DNA from: Sinorhizobium mexicanum
Lineage (GTDB): Bacteria > Pseudomonadota > Alphaproteobacteria > Rhizobiales > Rhizobiaceae
DNA length: 64,000 bases
Direction of reading: 5' to 3'
Assembly (NCBI RefSeq): GCF_013488225.1
Contig: NZ_CP041241.1
Span: forward strand, 1,426,001-1,490,000
Notes under the pieces: model-generated
What the model saw: the letters and a program-made list of their open reading frames with translations, nothing else
The model's database searches: none
What the model was told of the DNA's origin: nothing
Made by a program: the position numbers and the translations under genes
Shown here: positions 37,557-46,461 of the stretch, piece by piece
Position numbering within the stretch: the stretch's first letter is position 1
Layout of the letters: every line of letters begins with the position of its first letter

Positions 37557-38590
37557 GCGATACGCCTCATATGCTCCAGTTCGATGACCCGGCCGCGCTC
37601 GGCGAGCGACTGGGTGGCGGCTTCGAGGATTCTCACCACGCGCAGCCCGGCGTTTCCGTCGGCAACCGGCTTTTCATTTCGCTCGATGCAATCGATGAAC
37701 TGGCGCAATTCGATGCCGAGCGCCTCGGCGACGTCGAGATGGGGGGCGTACATATCACCGGTGCGATAGCCGACCAGCATCTGGTAGACCTTTTCGCCAT
37801 TCTTCTGCGGGTTGCCGTTCAGCGTTATCCCCTTGTCATAAACCTTGATCTTCTCGCTGGGCTCCAGGTCGTCGTAGAGGATCATCTTGCTGCTGCCGCC
37901 GATCAGCGTCCGACGAACCTTGACCGGGGCGAGCCAATTGACGTGGATGTGAGCGATCAACTGGCTTTCGAAGAAGAGATTGAGATAGGCGATATTTGCC
38001 GGCTCGCCGGCAACGTGGCTCATGCCCGTGGCCGATACCGCGACCGGCCGCTCTGGCAGCACGTAGTCCATGATCGACAGATCATGCACTGCAAGGTCCC
38101 AGATGACGCTGACATCGTGCTGGAAGAGGCCGAGATTGACCCTGACCGAGTCGTAATAATAGACGTCGCCGAGCCCGTCTTCGACGAGCTCCCGCATCTT
38201 GCGAACGGCGCCCGTGTGCACGAAGGTGTGGTCGACGGCGAGCACGAGGCGGCGACGCGCCGCCTCCTCGACCATACGACGAGCCTCGTCCGATGTTGCC
38301 GCCATCGGTTTTTCGACGAGCACGTGCTTTCCCGCCATCAGCGCTTTCATGGCGAGCTTGAAATGCGCGGCAGCCGGCGTCGCGATCGCAACGGCATCGA
38401 CCCGCGGGTCGCGAAGCACCTCTTCAAAATCGTCCGTGATGTCAACGGCCGGGTAACGGGTCTGGACCGTCGCCAATCGATCCATGCGCAGGTCGCACAC
38501 GGAGATGAGGCGCGCGCCGGGCGTTTCCCAGAAGTTGCGCACGAGGTTTGGTCCCCAGTAACCGTAGCCGACGACAGCAACGCCGATCAT
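37553..38590 (-). CDS. Gfo/Idh/MocA-family nucleotide-sugar dehydrogenase (WbpB/WlbA-like)
   Basis: A 345-residue NAD(P)-dependent oxidoreductase. The Rossmann start is IGVAVVGYGYWGPNLVRNF and the family Lys motif is GKHVLVEKPMAAT. The substrate region has LAVDHTFVHTGAVRKM and LFQHDVSVIWDLAVHDLSIM. Such enzymes oxidise C3 of UDP-GlcNAcA-type sugars ahead of a PLP aminotransferase. The start overlaps nothing upstream: the acetyltransferase stop lies 1 bp beyond it. A 30-residue longer frame would run into that gene and was not used. Confidence 0.88.
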   Translation of the reverse strand: MIGVAVVGYGYWGPNLVRNFWETPGARLISVCDLRMDRLATVQTRYPAVDITDDFEEVLRDPRVDAVAIATPAAAHFKLAMKALMAGKHVLVEKPMAATSDEARRMVEEAARRRLVLAVDHTFVHTGAVRKMRELVEDGLGDVYYYDSVRVNLGLFQHDVSVIWDLAVHDLSIMDYVLPERPVAVSATGMSHVAGEPANIAYLNLFFESQLIAHIHVNWLAPVKVRRTLIGGSSKMILYDDLEPSEKIKVYDKGITLNGNPQKNGEKVYQMLVGYRTGDMYAPHLDVAEALGIELRQFIDCIERNEKPVADGNAGLRVVRILEAATQSLAERGRVIELEHMRRIA

Positions 38591-38591
38591 C

Positions 38592-39086
38592 TCACGCCTC
38601 CGCAGTCTCGATCGTGGCATCCTTGACGCGGCCGATGATCCGGGCGGGCACGCCGGCAACGATCGCGAAGTTTGGTACATCCCTGGTCACCACGGCGCCG
38701 GCGCCTACCTGGGCGGCCTCCCCGATCGTGACGCCCGCCAGGATGGTGGCATTGCTGCCGATGGAGGCGCGCCGCTTGACCCGTGTCGGCACGACCGTCC
38801 AATCGGCCTGCGACTGGAGACCGCCATCCGCATTTACTGCACGTGGATAGATGTCGTTGGTGAACATGACGCCGTGACCGATGAAGACACCGTCCTCGAG
38901 CGTCACCCCTTCGCAGATGAAGGAATGGCTGGAGATCTTGCAGTTCCTACCGATCGCCGCGTTCTTCTGAATTTCCACGAACGTGCCGATCCGCGAACCC
39001 GCGCCGACCGCACAACCATAGAGATTGACGAGATCCGGATGAAGAATGACGACATCGTCATGCAGCGTGACATCGGACGCGATCAT
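38592..39086 (-). CDS. Hexapeptide N-acetyltransferase (WbpD/WlbB-like)
   Basis: A 164-residue left-handed beta-helix acetyltransferase. It has IGTFVEIQKNAAIGRNCKIS, then the WbpD-type FIGHGVMFTNDIYPRA, and ASIGSNATILAGVTIGEAAQ near the end, closing with VVAGVPARIIG. WbpD/WlbB acetylate the 3-amino group of UDP-GlcNAc3NA. The start MIASDVTLHDD aligns with the family; an upstream ATG at 39161 would add 25 non-family residues. It is the first gene of the six-gene minus-strand amino-sugar operon, so its promoter lies in the AT-rich gap beyond. Confidence 0.85.
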   Translation of the reverse strand: MIASDVTLHDDVVILHPDLVNLYGCAVGAGSRIGTFVEIQKNAAIGRNCKISSHSFICEGVTLEDGVFIGHGVMFTNDIYPRAVNADGGLQSQADWTVVPTRVKRRASIGSNATILAGVTIGEAAQVGAGAVVTRDVPNFAIVAGVPARIIGRVKDATIETAEA

Positions 39087-39456
39087 GCTGCCAATATCCC
39101 TGTTTCCCAATCGTGTGATCAAACTCGCGGCCGTGATGCGGCGTATTTGTCGAGTTCTCAATTCTTCAGGTAAATCAATAAATTCTGCGAATCAGAAGAA
39201 TTCTTTTCGGCCAAACAGTAAAGAAAACAAAATGCAGTACCGAGTGCATCGAAAGGCGTAGCAACGTACAGAGCATTGATGATTTCGCTCAGTGCATCTC
39301 GTTTGCCGTCGGAGAGTCCGGCATTCTTCTTCGGCCAAAGTGAGAGGTTGCAAGGAAAGGCACAGCCAGCGTTACGCTGGCGCTACATTTCTCTGCCATT
39401 TCCACGAGACCCAAGGACGGCTTGGCCGCCAGCAGGCAGATACGGGAACCAAAGCG
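39087..39456. promoter_or_regulatory. Divergent region between the amino-sugar operon and a glycosyltransferase
   Basis: 370 bp, AT-rich around 39170-39240 (AATAAATTC and AAAGAAAACAAAATG tracts), which probably holds the promoters of the two divergent units. The reading frame of the downstream glycosyltransferase is open back to 39292, but the translated stretch (Arg/Cys/His-rich) is not protein-like and lacks a ribosome site. No palindrome of note. Confidence 0.5.
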
Positions 39457-40704
39457 TTGCGCGTGCTCGTGTATCCACATGACCTTTCGATCGGCGGCAG
39501 TCAGATAAATGCCATCGATCTCGCCGCCGCCGTAGCCGCGGCAGGCCACGAGGTGATCGTCTACGGCATCCCCGGCCCGCTCGTCTCTTATATCGAGGAG
39601 CGTGGCCTGCGTTACGTGCCGGCGCGACCTCTGAAATATCGCCCCGCCCCTTCGCGAATAGTCCAGATCGCCGCCCTTGCGCAGAGCGAACACATCGATC
39701 TGATCCACGCGTACGAGTGGCCAACCTGCCTCGACGCCTATTATGGCGCCGGTCTTCTCCTGAAAGTTCCCTTGCTCTGTACCGTTCTCAGCATGCAGGT
39801 GCCGCCGCACGTCCCAGCCTCGGTACCGTTGATCATGGGAACCTCCGACCTTGCCATAGAGGCGCGCAAGACGCATCGCGGCCAGGTCTGGGTGATCGAA
39901 CCGCCAATCGATGTCGATCATGACACGCCCTTCGTCGACGGGAGCGCATTCCGCAATAAGCACGGCGTCGCCGACAATGAGTTTCTTGTCGTCAGCGTTT
40001 CCCGCCTCGCGATCGACCTCAAGCTCGATGCCCTCGTGCGAGCGATCGATGCCGTGGATATGCTGGCAGGGTCATACCCGCTGAGGCTCATACTTCTCGG
40101 CGACGGTCCCGCACGAGAAGCACTGACGGCGAGGGCAGCCGTCGTGAACCGTCGGCACGAGCGTGAGGTCGTGGTGCTGCCTGGTGCCGACCTGGACCCG
40201 CGCAGTGCCTACGCGGCCGCCGACCTGGTCATCGGCATGGGGAGTTCGGCGCTACGCGCGCTTGCCATCGCCCGCCCGCTCATCGTGCAGGGAGAACAGG
40301 CGTTTTCCGAAATCTTCGAGCCATCGACATTCGACCTATTCCTGAGACAAGGCTTCTACGGCCTGGCCGACGGCGCCGCCGGCGCCGGCCGGCTTGCGGC
40401 GCAGATGGAAGAGCTAATCAGGGATCCGGCGCGGCGGGCGGCCCTTGGCCGGTTCGGTCGTGAAATGGTCACCAAGCGCTTCGGCTTGCAGCGAGCGGCA
40501 CGCATTCAGTTGGACGTGTACGATCGAGTCTTGGCCAATCCACCGCTTTGCCGGTTCGTTGAAGCACTGCACTCGGCGCGCCTATCGCTGATGCTTGAAA
40601 TCGTAAACCACGATCCATTTCGCAAGCGAGCGAAAGGCTCACGTGAGCAAGAGATCCTCCTCACTGTCCGGTCGGGTAGTTGGCCCCCAGTCCTGGGGGA
40701 GTAG
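39457..40704 (+). CDS. Family-4-like glycosyltransferase
   Basis: A protein of about 415 residues with a GT-B fold. The acceptor-side half starts LRVLVYPHDLSIGGSQINAI. The donor-side half has FLVVSVSRLAIDLKLDALV, LRLILLGDGPAREAL and the C-terminal acidic region ALAIARPLIVQGEQAFSEIF. A typical GT4 E-x7-E pair is not clean, so it may be an atypical member. I placed the start at TTG 39457 because family members begin close to this Rossmann strand; ATG 39292 is in frame but unlikely. It would add one sugar of the repeat unit on the cytoplasmic face. Confidence 0.78.
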   Translation: MRVLVYPHDLSIGGSQINAIDLAAAVAAAGHEVIVYGIPGPLVSYIEERGLRYVPARPLKYRPAPSRIVQIAALAQSEHIDLIHAYEWPTCLDAYYGAGLLLKVPLLCTVLSMQVPPHVPASVPLIMGTSDLAIEARKTHRGQVWVIEPPIDVDHDTPFVDGSAFRNKHGVADNEFLVVSVSRLAIDLKLDALVRAIDAVDMLAGSYPLRLILLGDGPAREALTARAAVVNRRHEREVVVLPGADLDPRSAYAAADLVIGMGSSALRALAIARPLIVQGEQAFSEIFEPSTFDLFLRQGFYGLADGAAGAGRLAAQMEELIRDPARRAALGRFGREMVTKRFGLQRAARIQLDVYDRVLANPPLCRFVEALHSARLSLMLEIVNHDPFRKRAKGSREQEILLTVRSGSWPPVLGE

Positions 40705-40758
40705 GCAACACGGCAAAGAAAGGCCGCATTGTCGGGCAAGCGATGCGCGCGTCCACAA

Positions 40759-41676
40759 TCATCGGCGTTGGGAGGGGGCGAGGAACCAACTGCCCAGTTT
40801 TTTTGCCAAGGCCCACAAGATAAACTTTACGTGCGGCGGGTAATCTCCGATCACCGCAGCGAGAAATTTTAGGGCAGACCTTCTCTTACCCACAATATAA
40901 AAATATCTAACAACGTCGAGCATTATCAGAGATCTCTGCCTTCTCCGGGCGCTGAGGATGGCTCTGTTTTTTCTCAGAATACGTAGACGCCCTATGATGG
41001 GCTTGCGGCCACTTGCGGATATACTGTCGGCTGAAACAAACCCCAAGACGACAGGTTCAATGTCCTCATACACAATTGTGTGCTGGACCAACCTGATCGC
41101 AAACTCCCAATCCTCGTTGGCCCTCGCGCAGGGGTCAAACCATTCCAAACTCGGCAAGCAATTATTTCGGAACAAGGTGTTCTGGACGCTGACGCGATTC
41201 TCGGTCAAAAGTCGCTCGAGTTGGTCCTCATCGGAACAAAGGCGCCCTTCGGGAGGGGGAGCAAGGGCTATTCGCGTAGGTCCATAGTTGAAGTTGGTGT
41301 CTCTCCCATAGACTATCTTTGCGCCCGTCACTGCCCCCACATAAGCGGGAAGGGAGCATAGCAGCGCAAGTTGCTTTTCCAGCTTCCCAGGCAGCCAGAT
41401 ATCGTCGCTGTCCTGAAACGCGATATAGTCGCCGTTGGCATGCCGGAGTCCGGTATTTCGCGCGGCGGCGGCTCCTCCGTTTAAGTCTCGTCTCACATAG
41501 CGAATGCGGTCATCGCCAATGCCGCGCACGACCTCTTCAATGTCCTCCGTGGAGCCGTCGTCGACGACTATCAGCTCAATGTCCTTGTACGATTGAGTGA
41601 TGACGCTATTAATCGCAGCGCTCAAAGTACTACTTCGATTATATGTCGGAAGAATAATTGAAATTTTATTTGCCAT
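40759..41676 (-). CDS. Family-2 (GT-A) glycosyltransferase
   Basis: A 305-residue GT2 protein. It starts KISIILPTYNRSSTLSAAIN, with ELIVVDDGSTEDI and the metal-binding region YIAFQDSDDIWLPGKL, and a helical C-terminal region. It is convergent with the GT4-like gene (54-bp gap). Codon use is visibly more AT-rich than in the rfb genes. The sugar donor cannot be read from sequence. Confidence 0.88.
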   Translation of the reverse strand: MANKISIILPTYNRSSTLSAAINSVITQSYKDIELIVVDDGSTEDIEEVVRGIGDDRIRYVRRDLNGGAAAARNTGLRHANGDYIAFQDSDDIWLPGKLEKQLALLCSLPAYVGAVTGAKIVYGRDTNFNYGPTRIALAPPPEGRLCSDEDQLERLLTENRVSVQNTLFRNNCLPSLEWFDPCARANEDWEFAIRLVQHTIVYEDIEPVVLGFVSADSISASGRKPIIGRLRILRKNRAILSARRRQRSLIMLDVVRYFYIVGKRRSALKFLAAVIGDYPPHVKFILWALAKKLGSWFLAPSQRR

Positions 41677-42246
41677 TATAGCTTTCCAATGTGGATATTA
41701 CATTGAATTTAGCGCCAATAAGACATAGTGATATTTATTAACATTACAAACTCAGTCGAAGACAATGTGCCCCCGATTCACGGTTTTGGCTGGATCAAAG
41801 TAGGGCGCCCCAACCCTGTCCCCTTCGCGCAAGATTATTTTATCTGCGACGCGCTTCGAGCTAAACATCTCTGAATTGCGGCGGCATCGTTCGCCGGAAT
41901 GTCCCGCTGCTACATCAACTTTCCTGTGCCCTACTAACATTGGCGAAAAAAGCAACCCGCCGAGTCGCTAAAGAGGTATTCAGTCCATCTAAGCGACGAT
42001 CCTACCAAGCGAAAAATTGGGTTCACTGGTCCCCGGGATTCCAGCAATCTAGCCTAGAGCGGAGTGACGGAAATATACAGCGGTGCGTTTGCATCTGCGG
42101 ACGTCACTTTATGGGAGCTTGGGCGGGTAGCCAGCGATGGTTCCCAGCGGAATTTTGTTGTGGCTTCTCCGACATAGGCACGATTCGGCGCTTGCCGGCT
42201 CTGATGAACTCTAAAAGCTGGGCGAAGGACCAAAAGGACGAATGAA
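41677..42246. other. AT-rich intergenic region before the Wzy-like gene
   Basis: 570 bp. The part next to the glycosyltransferase (41677-41760) is strongly AT-rich and probably contains its promoter; the rest is of mixed composition. Short frames here (67 and 101 codons) have no family features and odd residue composition. The promoter of the Wzy-like gene must lie here as well. Confidence 0.5.
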
Positions 42247-43884
42247 GTGCTCAGCCAAAGAGCCCAAGACAGCCGACCGGGGCCAGCGCCTCAGAGTGCA
42301 CTGTCCATGGTGAGGGTCGCCCGAAGCCTCGCCACCTCATCCAATAGCGTCTCGCGTGGACCCGAGAGAGACTCCCACGCCCTGGGGCAAGACAAACTGG
42401 CGTGGCCAATTCGCTTGTTTCTCCTGAGCCTGTTTTTGCCGTGGACGATAAAACTGGGATCGCTTGCGCTTTCGCCATACCGCATCGTCCTGATTGCTAT
42501 GGTTGTTCCGTGCCTCTTGCGCTGGGCCGGCGGGAAGGCGGGACGGGTGAGAGTGCCCGACGTCCTGCTTTTTCTGTACTGCTTCTGGAGCGCGATCAGC
42601 CTCATGGTGGCCCACGGCTTCCAACAGTCCATCGAACCCGCCGGAATACTCTTCATAGAAACGGTAGGGACGTATCTCCTCGCTCGCACCTATATCCGTG
42701 ACGCGAATGACTTCTATGGGGTAGTTCGCCTGCTGTTCCTGGTGGTAGCAGTTCTGGCGCCCTTCGCCATTCTCGAAGCGCTGAGCAATCGCGCCATTCT
42801 GCTTGAATTGTTTTCCGCTGTTTTGCCGTCCCAACCCGTTGCAATCACCGAGTCCCGTTGGGGCCTGAGACGCGTGCAGGGGACGCTCGACCATCCAATT
42901 CTGTTTGGCGTTGTCTGCGGCAGTATCCTTGCGTTAGTCCATCTAGTGCTTGGCTACCGGCAGAAGTCCCATTCCAAATGGACCAAATCGGGTATTGTCG
43001 CAGTGACGAGTTTCCTCGCCCTTTCTTCAGGACCGTTGACGGCGTTGATCTTTCAAGCGTTGATGCTTGCATGGAATTGTCTGCTCCGCAGCTACGTTCA
43101 CCGATGGAAAATCCTTTTGGCCCCACTAGTCTCGCTTTACGTCCTCATCGCGATAGCATCAAATCAATCTGTTCCTGAGTTCTTCATCACGCACTTTTCT
43201 TTTGACACGTATTCCGCAGGTTACCGGGTCCTCATCTGGACGTTCGGCTCGGCATCCGTACTCAACCATCCATTGTTTGGGGTCGGCTTCAACAGGTGGG
43301 ATCGCCCGTTATGGATGCCAGAAAGCATTGATATGTTCTGGCTAACGCACGCGATATACTACGGCCTTCCCGGGGCTGTTCTGATGATTATTTCATTTCT
43401 TGCGCTTCTATATCAGGTAAGTGTCCAACAAAGCGCTGATGAAAGATTAAACGAATATCGAACTGCATATCTGATTGCGATGGGCAGCTTTTTCCTGGTG
43501 GGCTGGACAGTGCACTTCTGGAACGCAACCTACGTTTTATTTGTATTCTTGTGGGCGAGTGGGGCTTGGATGCTCAACGTTCGCGCGCCCACGGCCGACA
43601 AACGCAACCCACGTAGCAAAACAGAAGCAAGGAGAGGGCAGAGACGACTGCTCGAAAACTCAGTCCAAACACGGAGCCCCCGAGATGAAGTGAAAGCCGC
43701 CTCAGTGGCGGCTCGGTTTTCGATAGGATGTAAGCGCGAGGCCTTGGCGGATACAGCGCAACCTACCCATACTCCTGATGAGGGTTCACCGCTTTTCAGC
43801 GCGGCCAACAGAAGGCCTGCAGACTTGCGGTCTGTCCGCGAAAAGGCACAGCGTGGCAAGCGGCCGCGCCCGCGGATTTATTAG
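42247..43884 (+). CDS. O-antigen ligase/polymerase-like membrane protein (Wzy candidate)
   Basis: A 545-residue protein with about 10-12 hydrophobic segments between residues 55 and 430, e.g. LAWPIRLFLLSLFLPWTIKLG, SLALSPYRIVLIAMVVPCLL and LLFLVVAVLAPFAILEAL. A large periplasmic loop carries SAGYRVLIWTFGSASVLNHPLFGVGFNRW, a motif typical of the Wzy_C/O-antigen ligase family. The last 110 residues are hydrophilic, Arg-rich and probably disordered. GTG 42247 has AAGGA upstream; ATG 42307 is an alternative. As the only such protein in the locus, it is the candidate polymerase working with the Wzx flippase. Confidence 0.82.
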   Translation: MLSQRAQDSRPGPAPQSALSMVRVARSLATSSNSVSRGPERDSHALGQDKLAWPIRLFLLSLFLPWTIKLGSLALSPYRIVLIAMVVPCLLRWAGGKAGRVRVPDVLLFLYCFWSAISLMVAHGFQQSIEPAGILFIETVGTYLLARTYIRDANDFYGVVRLLFLVVAVLAPFAILEALSNRAILLELFSAVLPSQPVAITESRWGLRRVQGTLDHPILFGVVCGSILALVHLVLGYRQKSHSKWTKSGIVAVTSFLALSSGPLTALIFQALMLAWNCLLRSYVHRWKILLAPLVSLYVLIAIASNQSVPEFFITHFSFDTYSAGYRVLIWTFGSASVLNHPLFGVGFNRWDRPLWMPESIDMFWLTHAIYYGLPGAVLMIISFLALLYQVSVQQSADERLNEYRTAYLIAMGSFFLVGWTVHFWNATYVLFVFLWASGAWMLNVRAPTADKRNPRSKTEARRGQRRLLENSVQTRSPRDEVKAASVAARFSIGCKREALADTAQPTHTPDEGSPLFSAANRRPADLRSVREKAQRGKRPRPRIY

Positions 43885-44596
43885 ACGAGAACAGCCCACG
43901 TTGCGGAGCACAAACCGGCCGCAGTGTCTCAGGTGAGCAAAAGATATTACAGCCGAATCTGCTCAAAGGTAGTAGGCGTTGTGGCGCGTATATACTGCAG
44001 ATGTATCATTCAATGGACCTGGGTCGCTGCCGCATGCATGAGAGATACTCCTTTTTTCACGCATAGCACCCCAATTTGGTCGTTTCGTCCGGAAGGCCAT
44101 TATAGTAGTCTATTTTTTATTAGTTTTTACTTAAATATATACTCGGCGAATTTTGGTAATGAAGTTGGCGCGCTGGGTTCGTCCGTCGGATGTCTCGAAC
44201 GACGTTCAAGTTGCGCCAAGGGGGCTATAGCCATGAGCTCAACGAGATCCGTTAGCGGCAGCAAATTCCCTGCCCCGATCGTGCACCGGCGGATGATGCA
44301 TCCGTACCGCAAAAGAGGTACGTCTACTATAAGATTTTGGGGGTCTTTACCCTACATTGGAATAGGGCAGACTGGGGGTGACGGCCTGGATCTGCCTGGG
44401 GGCAGCGGCCGAGGCCCTTAGGCCACCTCGGCGCCATAACATCAGGTATTGCTTAAGTAGTGAATTTCGCTTTAAGGGCAGGGTATATTTGCCAAGTTTT
44501 CAGTTGAAATCTGCAAGGTAGGATCTCGCGCAAGCAATAAATATCAATATATCGAAAAATATTGCGGCGAGATTGCTATTGGGGAGACGTATACCT
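43885..44596. promoter_or_regulatory. AT-rich 712-bp regulatory gap before the second LuxR gene
   Basis: This is the longest AT-rich stretch of the locus, especially 44100-44160 and 44510-44580. It holds an inverted repeat CCCTA (44350-44354) / TAGGG (44363-44367) and the AT-rich sequence TATCAATATATCGAAAAATA just before the ribosome site of the LuxR gene. A 165-codon frame at 43924-44421 has no recognisable feature and is not accepted. The region likely carries an autoregulated promoter. Confidence 0.5.
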
Positions 44597-45376
44597 ATGA
44601 AATTTATAGCAAATGGAAAAGATATACAGAATGAAATTCCCACGCAAGCCGACACTAATATCGGCGAAGCTCCAGAACAAACTTCTGCGCCAGAGCGTTT
44701 ACTTGTGATTATTGACAGTCGGGCGCTTGATCGCCAATGCCTGGCGCAAAGCATAGTGTCCCACAAGGCGGACATGCGCGTCCTGGCATTTGGATCGATC
44801 GAAGAATGGCGGCAACAGCGACACCAACACCCTCCGCTATCCTCGATCCTGCTGAATGTCGGCGGACGAAAGATCGTTGATCCGGCCGTTGCCGAGGAAA
44901 TAAGGAGGCTCGCATCCGAGTTCGAACCAGTGCCGGTGATTGTACTGGCCGATACGGACGAGCTCGCCCAGATAATGAAGGCACTCGAGTATGGCGCCAA
45001 GGGCTATATTCCTTCCTCGGTCAGCATAGATGTGTGCATCGAGGCAATCGACCTCGCCGTGGCAGGTGGGACCTTCGTTCCGGCAAGCAGCGTATTCGCA
45101 ATGCGTCGGCTGCTCGAAACGGGCAACACGGTTACGCGTCCTTTGGCCGGCATGTTCACGGCGCGTCAAGCCGAAGTCGTGGAGGCTCTACGGCGCGGAA
45201 AAGCGAACAAGATCATTGCCTATGAGCTCAACCTTCGGGAAAGCACCGTCAAGGTCCACATCCGCAACATCATGAAGAAGGTCAAGGCGACGAACAGGAC
45301 GGAAGTTGCCTATAAGATCAATGATCTTTTTCCCAGCGATCCCTCAACCGACGGAACGAACTGGCCGGATCACTGA
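44597..45376 (+). CDS. LuxR/NarL-type regulator lacking the phospho-acceptor Asp
   Basis: A 259-residue protein. Residues about 35-160 look like a receiver: LLVIIDSRALDRQCLAQSI, then SSILLNVGGRKIVDP, VPVIVLADTDE and ALEYGAKGYIPSSV. The strand-3 Asp is replaced (LLNVGG), so it cannot be phosphorylated in the usual way. The C-terminal LuxR helix-turn-helix is intact: FTARQAEVVEALRRGKANKI and LRESTVKVHIRNIMKKVKAT. GGGGAGA precedes the ATG at 44597. It sits inside the polysaccharide locus and probably controls it, perhaps through a small ligand or protein partner rather than a kinase. Confidence 0.88.
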   Translation: MKFIANGKDIQNEIPTQADTNIGEAPEQTSAPERLLVIIDSRALDRQCLAQSIVSHKADMRVLAFGSIEEWRQQRHQHPPLSSILLNVGGRKIVDPAVAEEIRRLASEFEPVPVIVLADTDELAQIMKALEYGAKGYIPSSVSIDVCIEAIDLAVAGGTFVPASSVFAMRRLLETGNTVTRPLAGMFTARQAEVVEALRRGKANKIIAYELNLRESTVKVHIRNIMKKVKATNRTEVAYKINDLFPSDPSTDGTNWPDH

Positions 45377-45482
45377 ACCGAGCAGATTGGAGGAAGGCCG
45401 GCCGCGACACATGTTTTCGCGCGCCTTTGACGCTCGGCTTGGGGACAAGGACGCCGACAACCTAAGAATGCGGGAATAGCGG

Positions 45483-46163
45483 TCAGAAACCCGTGCCACG
45501 CAGCACGACGAAGATGGTCCGCGACAGAATCGAGAGATCTGTGCCGAAGGACATGATGCCAGCGTAGCGTGTGTCATATGTTGCGCGCTGAGCGAAACTG
45601 GACATATTGCGCTCGCTGATTTGCCAGAGCCCGGTCAGCCCCGGACGTAAGCTGAAGTACGCACTGCCCGGATAATGAGACCGCTGGTCCGGCAGCATCG
45701 GCCGTGGGCCGACAAGGCTCATGTCACCGAGAAGGACATTCAAGAGCTGGGGCAACTCGTCGGCGGAATATTTGCGCAGATATTTGCCGAGCGTCGTGAC
45801 CCGCGGGTCATTCTGAAGCTTCTGCGTGCGATCCCATTCCAGGCGAGCCAGCGGATTGGCGTCCAGATATTCCTGCAGCCTTCGTTCTGCGTCGGGAACC
45901 ATTGTTCGAAGCTTCCAGAGATGGAAAACCCGCCCTCCTTTGCCAAGCCGCGGCTGACGAAAGAAAGCGTTCTCCCCATCAAGGCGAATGAGCAGCACCA
46001 GGACCGCGACGAGCGCCAGGGCAAATGGCGCGATCATCAATGTGAACACAATGTCGAAACCACGCTTGATCGCGTGATAAGACCGCCGCGGCCCGATTGT
46101 TGAATCGGACGATGCGGGCGGCGCGATAAGCCAGTGTGGATATAACCTGGGATTCTTCGGCAT
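45483..46163 (-). CDS. Initiating undecaprenyl-phosphate sugar-1-phosphate transferase (ExoY/WbaP type)
   Basis: A 226-residue polyprenyl-phosphate glycosyl-1-phosphate transferase that starts the repeat unit on the inner-membrane lipid carrier. One membrane hairpin ([24 protein letters not shown]) is followed by the catalytic region [54 protein letters not shown] and [14 protein letters not shown]. Length is about that of S. meliloti ExoY. The ATG at 46163 has GGAGA upstream. It converges with the LuxR gene. The first sugar would be a hexose-1-phosphate (galactose or glucose in known relatives). Confidence 0.92.
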   Translation of the reverse strand: MPKNPRLYPHWLIAPPASSDSTIGPRRSYHAIKRGFDIVFTLMIAPFALALVAVLVLLIRLDGENAFFRQPRLGKGGRVFHLWKLRTMVPDAERRLQEYLDANPLARLEWDRTQKLQNDPRVTTLGKYLRKYSADELPQLLNVLLGDMSLVGPRPMLPDQRSHYPGSAYFSLRPGLTGLWQISERNMSSFAQRATYDTRYAGIMSFGTDLSILSRTIFVVLRGTGF

Positions 46164-46461
46164 TGCGCTCTCCACGATCAATAGTGGAACTCACCGCAAG
46201 CGCAGATCTCTCTGCCCTATCCCAAATATAAATTCGAGCTAGGAGATACATTTTTGCGTTGTCGCCAAATATTAATAGTATCTGCTTGTAGCAATATAAC
46301 TTAATAATTTAGCGACTTTGATATCAATAGACCTCTTTTAGATAATTCGATCTAGTATATTATATTTGCACGACGACATGATTATTATTCCCACGCGGCG
46401 ACGTTGCTTAATTCAGCTCTACCTACTCTATCCTGTTCCCCGTGTAATACAGAAAATGGTT
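46164..46461. promoter_or_regulatory. AT-rich region upstream of the initiating transferase
   Basis: About 300 bp, very AT-rich from 46250 to 46400 (ATTAATAGTA, TATATTATATTTGC and TAACTTAATAATTTAGC tracts). No coding frame. It most likely contains the promoter of the minus-strand ExoY-type gene. CTAG occurs at 46351-46354 in GATCTAGTATA, a weak echo of the CTAGT of the shared candidate operator. Confidence 0.45.

Noticed and set aside
41752..41955. 67-codon minus-strand frame before the Wzy-like gene
   Set aside because: Too short and featureless to support; no ribosome site stands out.
43924..44421. 165-codon plus-strand frame in the gap before the second LuxR gene
   Set aside because: No ribosome site, mixed Cys/Trp/Ser composition and no domain; it spans AT-rich sequence that looks regulatory.
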